This document shows, piece after piece, positions 8,464-20,400 of a stretch of 64,000 bases of DNA. The DNA is taken from positions 946,541 to 1,010,540 of the forward strand of contig NZ_QFZZ01000001.1 of assembly GCF_005233515.1 (NCBI RefSeq), written 5' to 3'. Within the stretch, counting starts at the first letter, position 1. Each line of letters starts with the position of its first letter. The notes below the pieces were generated by a model that was not told where the DNA came from, made no database searches, and saw only the letters and a program-made list of their open reading frames with translations. This stretch comes from Pseudomonas sp. CFBP13508 (GTDB lineage: Bacteria; Pseudomonadota; Gammaproteobacteria; Pseudomonadales; Pseudomonadaceae). The position numbers and the translations under genes were made by a program.

Positions 8464-11400
8464 TTACAACGTCAGCTGCCCACGCTCCTCCTCGGTCAGC
8501 TGCTGTTTCGCCTGTTCATCCAACGCCCCGGCGCCCAGCACCTGCACCGGGCTGTCCGGGTTATAACCCGGCGCTGGCGCGCGACTGGCACCATCACGCG
8601 ACGGTGCCAGTTGCTCGTTGCCGAAGCTGAGTACCTGCACGGTGAACACCGAGGCCTGGTTCTGCCGCGCCGCTGCCTGTTGCTGCCGCGCGACGTCTTC
8701 AGCCGCTTGTGTAGCGGAGGATGCCGCCGAACTGGCCGAGGTGATCGCGCCGGTGTTGACCGCCGATACCACCGGCACGCCGGTTGCCTTGCCCTGCACC
8801 GAAATGTTCGCGGCGTTGACCACCGTCAGCGCGGCGATGTTGACGTTGCCTGACACGCGAATCCCCGCTTCGCCGGCATCGATGGTGCCCAGTGGCGCGA
8901 TCAGGTCGATGTTGCCCGGTGCCACTTCGGCAATCGGGTTGAGTGTGGCGATACCAGCGCCGGTGCTCGGCACCGACGGCGACAGCGTGACGTTGCCCCA
9001 GGTGTCGTAGACGCGTTTCGGCGGTGTGTAGACCACGGTGGTTTTCGAGCCGCGACCGGCGTTGATATCGCCCTCGGCGGACCAACCGAGAATCGAGCCG
9101 CCGAAGGTGGTCATGATCCGGCTCTGGCCGAGCAGGATGCTGCCTTGGGAGTACAGCTGAATGTCGCCCGAGCCTTGGGTGATGATCCCCGCTGTCGACG
9201 GCGGCGCCGCGCCTTCGATGCCGAACACCTGGCCACCGCCCGGTGTGAGCATCTGGATATCGCCGCCAAACAGCGTCTTGACCCCGGCGCCGCCGTACAT
9301 CGTGATACCGCCGTCGTAGCGGATCGGATTACCGGCCACATCGGTGGTCGGGAACAGTGCCGCAATGGCGTTGCGACCGCGCAGGTAACTACCTGTGCGC
9401 GGACCACTGGCATCGGTGTATTCCAGGCCACCGGCGCGCAATTCGGCGAAGTACACCTGGCGGGCGAAGATCGCCTGCTCGGTACTCGGCAGTGCGGCGA
9501 AGAAGGCTTGCGCCTGTTGGTCGCTACCCTTGAAGCCATAACCGAGGCTCAGCCAACTCAGCAGTTCATCGACGTAGCTCTTGACCACTTTGCCCGGTTG
9601 CGCGCTGAGGGCCACCGCTGAATCCGCTACGTTTTGCGGGTTCAGATAACGCGCAATGAACCGTGAGTAATCCGGCCCCTGCACGCCTGCGCCGGCCTGC
9701 AACACGATGCTCGCCCCCGATCGGCTGTCTCCCGCCGCGATCGGTCCGAGGCTGGTAATAGCGGCCCGGTTCTCCATCAGGATGTTGCGCCCGGCATTGA
9801 CATCCAAAAGGCCCGGACCGGCGATATCGAAGCTGCTGTAGAGAATGTCGCGCCCGGCAGATACGCGCGAGACATCCCGCGGGTCGTTGTGAATGAACAG
9901 GTTACCGGTCGAACTGACGCTTTGGCGGGTTCCGCCCAATTCCTCATTCGGCGCGATTGTCGGCTGCCCCAGGAAAGTACCGGACCCGACGATGTCGCGA
10001 CCGGCCATCATCCACACCGGCCCCGCCGCTTCATACCAGGTTCGCGCGGACGGGGAAAAGCTCAGGGTTTCGCCGCTGCGTAGACCGACCAGATCACCGG
10101 TCAAGGCATAGAAACGCGCCGGACCCTGTACATCACTCGACCCCGAGAAGGTATCGGCGCCAAACGCAAACAGCGGATAACGCAGGTTTCTGCTCGGGAT
10201 CACACCATCGGGGCTGTAGTTGCTGACCAACGGCACGTTTGCAGTGCTGGCTCCGTATCCGGAGAAGGAAGGCGCAAACGGGGTCGCGATGGCTCCCGGG
10301 CTCGCGCCGGACTGATTGATCGCATAGCCGCCGGCGTAGATGGAGTCACCAGCCAGCAACGACAATTGCCCGTTTGTCGAAGGCGCCAGCAATAGCGAGT
10401 ACCCCACCGCCGGGAACAGATTGCTCGCTGCACCAAAAGCGGCCGACGGTCCCACGTAGATGGAACCCTTGGCTGCAACGGCCCGAAGAATCGAGGGATA
10501 TACAAAGCGACCATCAGTCGGCGAGCTGTTCATTGCGCTGACGGGTTGAGACAACGTCGTGCTGACTTCAGCCATCTGTGTGCTCGGTGTGAGATTGCCC
10601 CCAGCGGAAAACAGATCTATGGCCGTGTGCCCGGTCCACAACGAGAAACCGCTCAGTCCGCCACCCGCATGGACCACACCACTGTCAGTGGTGAACGGCG
10701 TGGAGTTCTGCAGCCTTACCCGACCCGGGTCCGCCGCGCCCCCCATCACCAGGTCGCCGCGTGTACTGATGCGCATCCCCGAATCACCCGGTATCAATAC
10801 CACGCCACCGCCCGCCGCTCCGGTGCTGGCACTGAACAAATCGTAGGCTCTGGTTTCCCGGGCGTCCTGCTGGAATTGCTCGACGCCATATTGCAGGTTG
10901 ATTGCACCCGCAGCCGCGCCGGTCAGCTGTGCCGCACCCCGTAGATTGATCAGGGCGCCTTGAAGGTCGTGTCGCGGCGGTGTCGTGCCGTTTTGCCCCG
11001 ACCTCGCCTGCAATGACGGATTGAGCATGCCACCGAGACGAATGTCCATGTCGCCACCGCCAGTCAACTGCAGGCTACCGTCAGCGCCAACGCGGCCGGT
11101 GCTGCCCACCGCCACGATCAGTCCCTGACTGCGGGGATTAAGCAACTGATCGCCCATGGGCCTGAGCATGCCTGCATCCGCGCCAGCGCGCAGGCTGATA
11201 TTGCCGCCGCCCAATGTGCCGAAGCCGGTGAAGCCGACCAGGTATGACCCGGTGTCGGTGCTCTGGTCCGGCAAGGGCTGCGTGGCGTAGCTGCCGAAGT
11301 TGATCCACCAGGCCGTAGGCAGATCCGCCTTGCCATCACCCTGACGCCAGAGCCAGTTGCCCACAGCAACGCTGGATACCTGTTCGCGCAGTGGCGCGTT

Positions 11401-14400
11401 CATTACATAGCCGCGCCGCCCGAGCGTGTCCCCCGACACCGAGCCACCGGCACCGATGGTCAGGTTGCCGCCCATCTGCGGATACCACGCCTGATACAGG
11501 CTCTCCGAACCGCCATTGACCCATTTTTCGTAAGCACTGCCGGCGCTGCCCAGTATCGATCCATCGTCAGACAAGCGGCCGCGGGCCTGGTTGAAACGTG
11601 AATCGACATCGCTGGACTGAGTGCCCGCCGTATAAACGCCGAACGGTGAGTTCATGCTCAGATTGCCCGCGGCCATCAAATCCAGATCGCCAGTACCGGT
11701 GCGAAGCACGCTGAACATCTGCGAATGGGGACTGGCGTTTATCCCGCCCTTGTTGGCCAGGCAGTTCCCCGGGTCGATGTCGCACCAGAACAGATCGTCG
11801 TCACTGACCGGGGTTCCGGCGGGTATGCCCATCATGTTGCCATCCGCCCACAGGAACTTGGCCGGAGGGAGACAGACCCCGGGAATCAAATCGCACCAGA
11901 AACTATCCTCATCGCTGACAACGCTGCCCGCCGGATAACCCAGCGGGTTATCCGCCGACCAGGTGCTGTCGAGCTTTTTCTCAGTGACAAGAATCCCGAG
12001 GTGGGTGTCCGCCAGCCGCAAGTCACCGGTACTGGTGACGGGTTTCACCACCCGACTGTCAGCGGCTTGCAGGTCGGCACCCGCAACCATCCGCATCGAC
12101 CACGATGCGCTGCCCGACGGCAACATGCTCGCGATCGCCCAGTTCGCGCCCTGGCGTGTACCGTTCAATGAACGAAGTTCGATAAAGGGTGTGTCGGCGG
12201 CCAGCACCACATCGGTCATCGACGGAATCAGGGAACCACGCAGCAGCGCCAGCGCCCCATTCAACTTCACACCCACCGAACGCTGCTGGTCATCCAGAAC
12301 ACTGGGCAACGGCACGCCTTTTGGCCAGAGCATGGCCTGCATCCCGGTAGCCTGACCGAGGCGGGTCCCGGCGCCGAGGCGGCTGCCGGCTGGCAATATC
12401 ACACTGTCATTGAGCAGCGTTCCGGCGCCATACAGCAGGTTACCGGAGGCATCGTGTACGGCTGCGCTCAACACGGTGCCGGCCGGCAGAGTGTAGGGGC
12501 CGGCGAGCACGGCCTCGGTGGGCAACAGCGTACCGCTGGCGAGGACGGCGGCCTGGATCGGCAGGTCATAGTTCAGCTTGACGCCTGCTGGGAACAACGT
12601 GCCCTCGGCCAGCGTCACGCCTGCGCCCGGCACAATCAGATCGCCGCCAAACGGCTGGACGCCCGGTAGCAATTTCCATCCGGCATCGTCCACGGTTTCC
12701 GGTGGCGGCGCGAAACCATCGTTGATGCTGCCGTAGATATCCAGGTCCCCTCCGGCTCGAATCACCAGGCTCCCCGCCTCGCCAGAACCGTACACCGAAG
12801 TTTTGCCGGTGTTCGGGTTGAGACTGGCGTAGCGATAGCCGGACAAGTCCAGATCGCCCTGTACCACCAGATCGCCGTCGGCGGTTTTACTCGCAATCTC
12901 TACGCCTGGGCGCAAATGGAAGGCATCGGCATACCGCGCATTGTTCAACCCTGCCAGTTTGCGCTGCAACAGATCACTGTTGCCCAAGGCTGCATTGATG
13001 AACAGATCGTTGTCAGCGTGGATGCGGTTCAGGTAAGCCTGGTCGATGATTTGATAAGGCCGGCCGCTGGCCGCTGGATCCACCCCGTCGGCGGCATCGG
13101 TATAGCGGCGCACGGCATTGAGCCCGATGGACCGCGCGCCCTGGATGATCAACGCGCCAGGGGCGTCGATGGCGATGTCATCGGCGCCCAGTCGCGGTAC
13201 GTTCAGCTCCAGCGTGCCGCGCAGGCGACCGTCATTCTGACCCGCCAGTGTGCCGACTGCCGCGTCCGTGCCATGGCGCAGGTCTATCCGCGCACCGGGA
13301 GCGAGTGTCAGCAGGCCGTCGCCGGAACTGAGTTCGACCATGGCCCGGTTGGGCGCGTCGATAATCTTGCCGTAACTGTCGACCCGCAGTACCCGACCGT
13401 GAGCATCCAGCACCGCACCGCCCGCCACATTCAGGCCATGGGCGGCGGACAGGCGAATGTTGCCGACCCGTTCGCCGCTGGCATCGACCAGGCCGTTCAC
13501 CGTCAGGCTGCCGTTGTCTAGCGATACCGAGACCTCGCCCGCCCTGAGGCCATCGCCGACCACCAGATCGCCCTGTTTTAACTGGAAGCTGCGACTGCCG
13601 AAGACTTGGCCGACGTTCAAGCGTTGGTTGAGCGCAGCAAACTGTTCATTCAGTGCGCCACCCAAGTGTTGCGCGCGGATGTCCACGCCAGCGGATTTGT
13701 AAGGTACCCACGTGCCGCCGGCATCGTAATGCCCTGTACTGCTGCCACGGATCTCACCCTGCAGATCGACCTCGCCTGCGGTGTCTGACAGTGCCACGAC
13801 ACTCAGATTGCCGGCCTGATTGTTCTGCGCCGACAGATCGATGCGCGAGCCGCTCGCCTGACGAATATTGCCGTCGCGGCTGTACAACGCCACGTCGCCG
13901 CCCCAGCTGTACTGGTTGATATCGTTGAATGGCAAGGTGCGGCCCGCCAGGTCCAGGTTCGCCCCGCTCGTGAGGGTCAGATCGCCCTCGGCCTTGACCT
14001 GCAATTTGCCGCTGGCCAGCGCAATCCGGCCGTCGAGCACCACGGTACGCCCCGCCAGCGTCAGTTCGGCACCCAGTGCATCGGCGAGCGCCGTCCCGGC
14101 CGGTCCGCTCAATACCAGACTGCCGCCGGCCTTGAGCGCATTCACCGAGCCGGCCTCCCCGGTCAGCAGAGGTGTGCGCAGGTTCAGGTTGCCGCCGCTG
14201 TAGAGATAACCCTTGATCGGGTCGTAAGCCCCCTGCGTTTCATAAACCGCGAGGCTGCCCTTGTGGTTGGCGGTGATACGATCACTGGCGTTGAGGTTGA
14301 CGTTGGCAAAGCCCAGCGCAAGACGAGCGTTCTGATCCAGGCCGTTGGGTTGGGAATAAGGGCCGTAGCCAAAATCGATGCGCTGAGCCTCAATGTCCAG

Positions 14401-17400
14401 CGTGCCGTGTCCGCTGCCCGCACCACCGCTGGCCACGGCCCCGGGCGCCTGAGTGGCGCCGTTCCAGATCAGGTTGGCTGTGCGGATGGTCGCCACGTCG
14501 CTCGTATCGCCCAGGCCGTACATCGCCGGCGTCGTGATGATCAAATTCTGCAACTTGCTGCGCCCGGTCTGAGGATCCACGGTGTCCAGCGCGACGCTGC
14601 CATAAAAGTTCAACGCGTCGCGAGCGGTCAGGCTGAGCGTTTCCAGGGCTGGCGCAGCAAACTGAGTATCGCCGCGCAGCAAGCGGTCCAGCACGCCCTG
14701 ACTCAACGTCAGGCCGGCAGGCAGGCGACCGGCCGCCGCCAGTGTTTCAGCGGTACCGATGTTGACCGCACCCACAGCCAATGCCAGGTGACGGGTGCCG
14801 AAACGCACCGCTTCGGCCAGTTCGAACTGATTGTTGGTGGCCGCCGTAATGCTGCCATTGGAATAGAGCATCGCCGGATTGGCGCATGCCAGGTGATTAC
14901 AGGTGCCGATGCGGATGCTGCCAGACGCAGTGCTGGCGTTGACCTCTGGCGCCAGCACATTCGTCCAGCCATTGGACACCACCAGCAGACTTGCGGCGCC
15001 GGGCTGATAGACAAAACCGTTGGAGGAGTCGTACGGCACCTCGCCGCGGCCCAGGGAATTGATGCCGGCACCGGCCTCAACCGTGATGGCACCGTTGCCA
15101 TTGTTGGTCCAGAGCAGCACTTCCGGTGCTGAAAGCAGCGCACCTTCACGCAAGGTGATGTTGTAGGTACTGCCCGTGAAACTGACGATATTGCCGGCCG
15201 AGCCGTAATTCACCGTCGGGCTCGCACCGATCGCCAGACGAGAAGCGCCGAGCCGGTTGAGCGTATCGGCACTCAGCGAGACGCCGGCAAAGCCTTTCGT
15301 GGCTGACTGTCCGGGGCCGAGAATCTCGAAGTTGGCGCCACTGCCGCCACGAATCACAGCCGTCCCGGCCACGCCTCCCTTGGCGGCGGCGAAGGCGATC
15401 CGGCCATTGAAATCCAGCGCGGTATCGTGATTACCCCCCGCGATGACAAACAGGTTGAGCGCTTTGGCATCCATGGGCGCCAGCGCACGCGGAACACCCC
15501 GGCGCGCTGCATCGCTGACGATGAACTGCTCCAGTGTGGTTTCGTTGTATTGCGAGTAACGCCGTAACACATCCGCCGATGTCACGATGACCTGGCTGGC
15601 GAGACTTTCCCGCACGCCGGTATTGGCAATCGACATCCGCGCACTGCTTGTCCACGAGCCGTTGCGCATTGCAACCGCGCCGTTGCTGGCGCCGGGGGCG
15701 GCCTGGCCGTTGACTTCGACCCGAAACGCGCCGGGCAGCAACGTGAAGGTGGAAGGCAACAGTGTATAAGTGCCTGCCGCCAACCCTGGCACGCCGGTGT
15801 CCAGGGTGATCTGCTGGCCGATGCGCGGATCGACCGCTCCCGCTTCCCCCAGTATCGGTGCGTAGGCGCTCTGATCGCCCGGGACAATGGCGTACACCGG
15901 GTTGCTGGCCAGCCCCGGCAGACTGAACGTGCCATCGCTGGCATTACGCACCAACGGACTGAACCGCGCATCGGTGGAGCCACCGCGACCGGAGACAAAC
16001 CCGGCACCGCGCAAATCTCCGCCGCCCGAGAGGTCGATCAACGCGCCGGACTGCACATCCACGTACTGCGAGCGCAGGTTCACCCCGGCGCTGTCGCCAC
16101 TGATGCCTTTCAATATGATCGGTGCGCCGTTGTAAAGGTATTCGATACCGTCGGTGGTGCCACCATAAGGCATCACCAGACCGGCCGCACTGACCGACGT
16201 CGTACTGCCGGGCAACAGGCGCAGTTCCCGGGTTTTGATCAGCAGATCATCACCCAGACTGATCACGCCCAGAGGCGCACGCAGAACACCGCCCTGATGG
16301 ATCCGGCTGGCGCTCATCGCCAGCGTGCCAAACACCGAGTACGGCAGCGCTGTCGGCGCCGTACCCTGGCCAGTAATGCGCAATGTCCGATGGGTATCGG
16401 CGAGAGAACTCTGACTCTGATAGCCGACCCGGACTTCGGCCGAGACCCCGCTCGCAGGGTAGATCTGCGCAGCGCGAAGATTCAGGTCCCCTGGTGTCCA
16501 CAACTCTGACTTCACTTGGCCACTGACGGGCGCCAGAAACCGCACGTCCCCGGTGCTGGTCAGCGTTACCTGATCAAAGCCGCGACGGCTGACCTCAACC
16601 GGGGCGTCTTTGTTCTGCAAGATCGACCCATGCGCGCCGAACGACAGGCTGTTGGCAATATCCAGAACGTTGGCATTCACGTTGAACTGCGCCGGCGAAA
16701 CTTGCGCAGTCGGACTGTTCAGGACCCGGGGGCGAATGGTGTCCACCACGCCGTAATAAGTCCCCACACCGGACAGCCGCACGGAAGGCGCTGATAGATC
16801 GACCCGCGTCGAGTCGCTGGAAGTCTGCGCCAGGGACAAGGCCCCAGCATAGAGATTCAGACTCTGATTCATGTGCAGGTCGACGTCGCCGTCAAATGAC
16901 AAGAGGCCGTTGCTGAACACGCTCAGATTGTCGAATCCGCCCGACATCAACGTATCGGTGCTCAGGCGGGCATGGCCGTAACGAAGGTTGTCCGCGGCGT
17001 CACCGGGCTTGAGGTCCAGGGGCAACACTGCATCGTCCGGCCCCTGGCCAATAACGATTTCCCGAGCTCGCAGAACCTCGGCACTCGCCTTCTGCGTAGC
17101 GTACAGCGGGGTCTCCAGGGCTACCTCCAGCCGTCCGCCGGCAGCACCGCTGCCACCTGAAGCAGCGCGCAGCTGACCATTGATCCACAGGCCGTTATAG
17201 GAGCTCAGGCTGATACGTCCGCCATCCGAGGCAACGCGAGTCGGCCCCTGCCCGGAGATGTCCAGCACGGCCTGCGTTCCGGAGGCATCCAGACGTGCAC
17301 CTTCGCGCACAATCACAAACGCATCGGCCGCCGTCGCCGTCGCTCGCTTGGGATCGATTTCGCCGCCGATGATAATGCTGCCGCCCTTGTCGACCTGACC

Positions 17401-20400
17401 GTAGACCCGACCCGACGCATCGACAGCCGTGTGGGCACGCCCCGCAACGTCCAGCTGCGCTTGCTCGCCGATCCAGATCGAGCGGTTGTGCGCCTTGCTG
17501 TCGGCTTGTTGCTGTGAAGTGGCGACGTCGATCGAACCGAACTGTTGCTGACGTATATCCAGGGTTCCGCCCCAGGCCTGCAGTTCGCCTTCGAGGGTGA
17601 TCTGCCCGGTCCCGCGCAGATTGATCCGCTGTCCGGGATCGACGGTGATGCGCGATGCGCGGCCCAGCGTCAGGGTGCTGGCGGTGTCGAACCGGTCGAG
17701 TTCACTCGAGCCGGCCTGCAGCGCCAGACTCGCACCGGCGCGCTGGCTCAGTACGCCCTTGAGCGGGTCTTCCTGATACAGCGTGGGCGTCCACAGTTCC
17801 ATCGCCTGGCTCGGTTCGACCCCGCTGCCCGGATTCAGCGTTGTGTCTGCAAAACGGTAGACCGGCATCGTCACATCGATTTGTGTGCCCGCTGTCACCT
17901 CCAGCCCGTTCAGGCCGGTGACCCGGTAGGCGGAGAAACCGTTGTCGAACAACTCGGGCGTCAGCTGCAAGGCATGTTCGGGCAGCGTATCTGCGGACGC
18001 ACCGATCCGCACCCGGTTGGCCTGGATAGCCAGCGCACCGCCGCCCGTCACGCCATGCCCGAAGATGTCGCCGGCCATCGTCAGATGCGAATCGCCCAGC
18101 GCGGAAATCGCGCCGGACTCAAGACTCACGTCGCCACCCTTGCCACCCCGGGTCTTGCCATTGGCCAGAATCGCAGCACCGGACGACACATCGATCAAGC
18201 TGCCCGTCGCAACATCGATATCGCCACTGCTGCGGATCGAGATCCGGCCGCCGTTCAGGTAGCCGAGACTTGCCACATCGTCCGGATCGGTGCGCAGATT
18301 GCTCCAGAGACCACGGGTGTCGAGGCGTACGTCCCTGGCGATCGTTACCTGCACCGGATCACCCGCCGGTGCCGCAATCAGCATGTCATCAAGGGTGGTG
18401 CTGCGCAGTTGGTTCAACACGTTGCCCAGATTCAGACTGCCGCCGCGCGCCGTCAGGTTGGCCGCAACGCGGACATCCGGTGCGTACAGCGTGATGTCAC
18501 CACCGGCGTCTACCTTGAGCGCGTCGTTCACTTCAATCCGCTCAAGCGCCGAGATCTTCAGTGCGCCGAGATCAAAACCATTGAGCTGGCCGGCGTTGAG
18601 CAACAACTTGCCCTGACGGTCTTGCGCGACGGCGCCGTTCAGCTCCTCGGTGAATTCCTCGTCCCGCCCTTCGCCGCCAATCAGGACCTGATCCAGCAGC
18701 GGATTGAGGGTGTAGCGCAATCCGCCTGACGCCGCCTGATAGCTCGGCAGATAACTGCCGACAATCAATTGCGCGCGCCGTGCCAGCGCAGTCTGGCTCT
18801 GCTCATAACCGTCGATGACCGCACGCGGAGCCTGGGTCTGTCGCTCACCCTGGAAAACCTCACCCAGCAGTTGCCCGCCCAGCACCGCGTTGACAGTGCT
18901 GACCAGCAGTTGCCCGGCATCGCGACCAACCGTGTACCCCGACTCTCTGCGACTCGACGGTGCAATCAGCGGGTTGTAGAACGTGCGGGTCTGGCCCCAC
19001 CGCTCACTTTCATCCTCGTAGCCCTTGTACAAACCGGTGTAGAGCTGATCCCCCGGCGCACGCGAGACTTCATACAGGCGACCGTCTGCACCGCGCAGCC
19101 AGCTCTGCCGAATCTCACCGCTTTGCACATCGAGGGTACCGCCGGACAGGTTGATCAGTGATCCCTTACGAGTGACCACGTCGTTGCCGGCAAAACTCAC
19201 TGTGCCGCCCTGCGCCATCCACTCGCCGATGCCATGCCCCTGGGTGCCCAGATAACCGCCGACTTCCAGCAGGCCACCGGCCGTGTACCAACGGTCCGTC
19301 GCATAGCCATTGGTGCCGGCCGGCACGTAGACCAGTTCACGCACATCGACCCAGACATCGTTACTGTTGAGCGCGCCGTTCTCGCGGTTGACCGACGCAT
19401 CGCGCTGCTCGTTGCCCTGCACGTTGATCTTGATGTTGTTCGATTCCATCGCCACCTTGACGCCGACGGCGCCGGAAACGTCGATCACCGCGCCTTCGCC
19501 AACCAGGCTGCGACGCTGCGCGCTGACAGCGACCTGGCCGCCGGTGGCCAGGGTGATCGAACCGTTCTGGAAATCGACGCTGCCACCGCTCTGGAGATCG
19601 ATACGCGACTGATCGCCGCGAATCCTGTTATTGAGGCTGACCCCGCTCAGGGCCGCCTGATGCTGACTGTCCAGCGCCGTCAGGTCGCTGCTGTCGAGCA
19701 GGACCGCCGTGACACTGCCGGGCGCCAGGGTCACGCTGCCGCTCGTGTCACTCGCCGGATTGAGCAAATGGATGGTCCCGCGAGTGGCGACCGAGGTGCT
19801 GCTCAGCAACACGCCGCCCTGCTCCACCTCATGCCCGGTCAGGGTGATGTCACCCGTGGCAGCCTGAATCAACCCGTTGTTGCTGACCCGCCCACCACTT
19901 TCCAAAGCCTTGAAGCCAGGCGTGACTTCGTTGCCGAAGGTTGTCGAAAACGTGTTGCCTTCCGTGCCTGAGCCTTTGCGGATGTAAAAACGATCACCGG
20001 CACCCAGCACGGTCTGGCCTTTGACGGTGTTGATGGTGCCGTCATTGATCACGTCTTTACCGAGCAACAGCGTATAGCCGCCGGCGTCGGTCGAGACGGC
20101 GGGCTTGTGGGTTTCAAGCACCGCACCGCGCTCCACCAGCACCTTGCCGGCGGCATCGGTGAACGTCGGTTGGCTGCCGTTGCTATCGAAATACAGACCA
20201 CGATCCCGGAACTGGATATCGGTGATATTGGCGGCGGCGGCCACCAGGTTGCGCACGTTGACCTGGCTGCTGCCACTGAACACGATGCCGTTGCGGTTGA
20301 TCAGCATCACTGTGCCATCGCCCCTGATCTGGCCCTGGATCTGACTGGCGCGTGCGTTCGGATCGTTGACACGGTTGAGCACGGCCCAATTGGACTGCTG

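Noticed and set aside
12916..15132. Several 150-390-codon frames on the + strand inside the giant exoprotein gene
   Set aside because: They are antisense frames of the repetitive beta-helix coding region. They share no motifs and start at random points.
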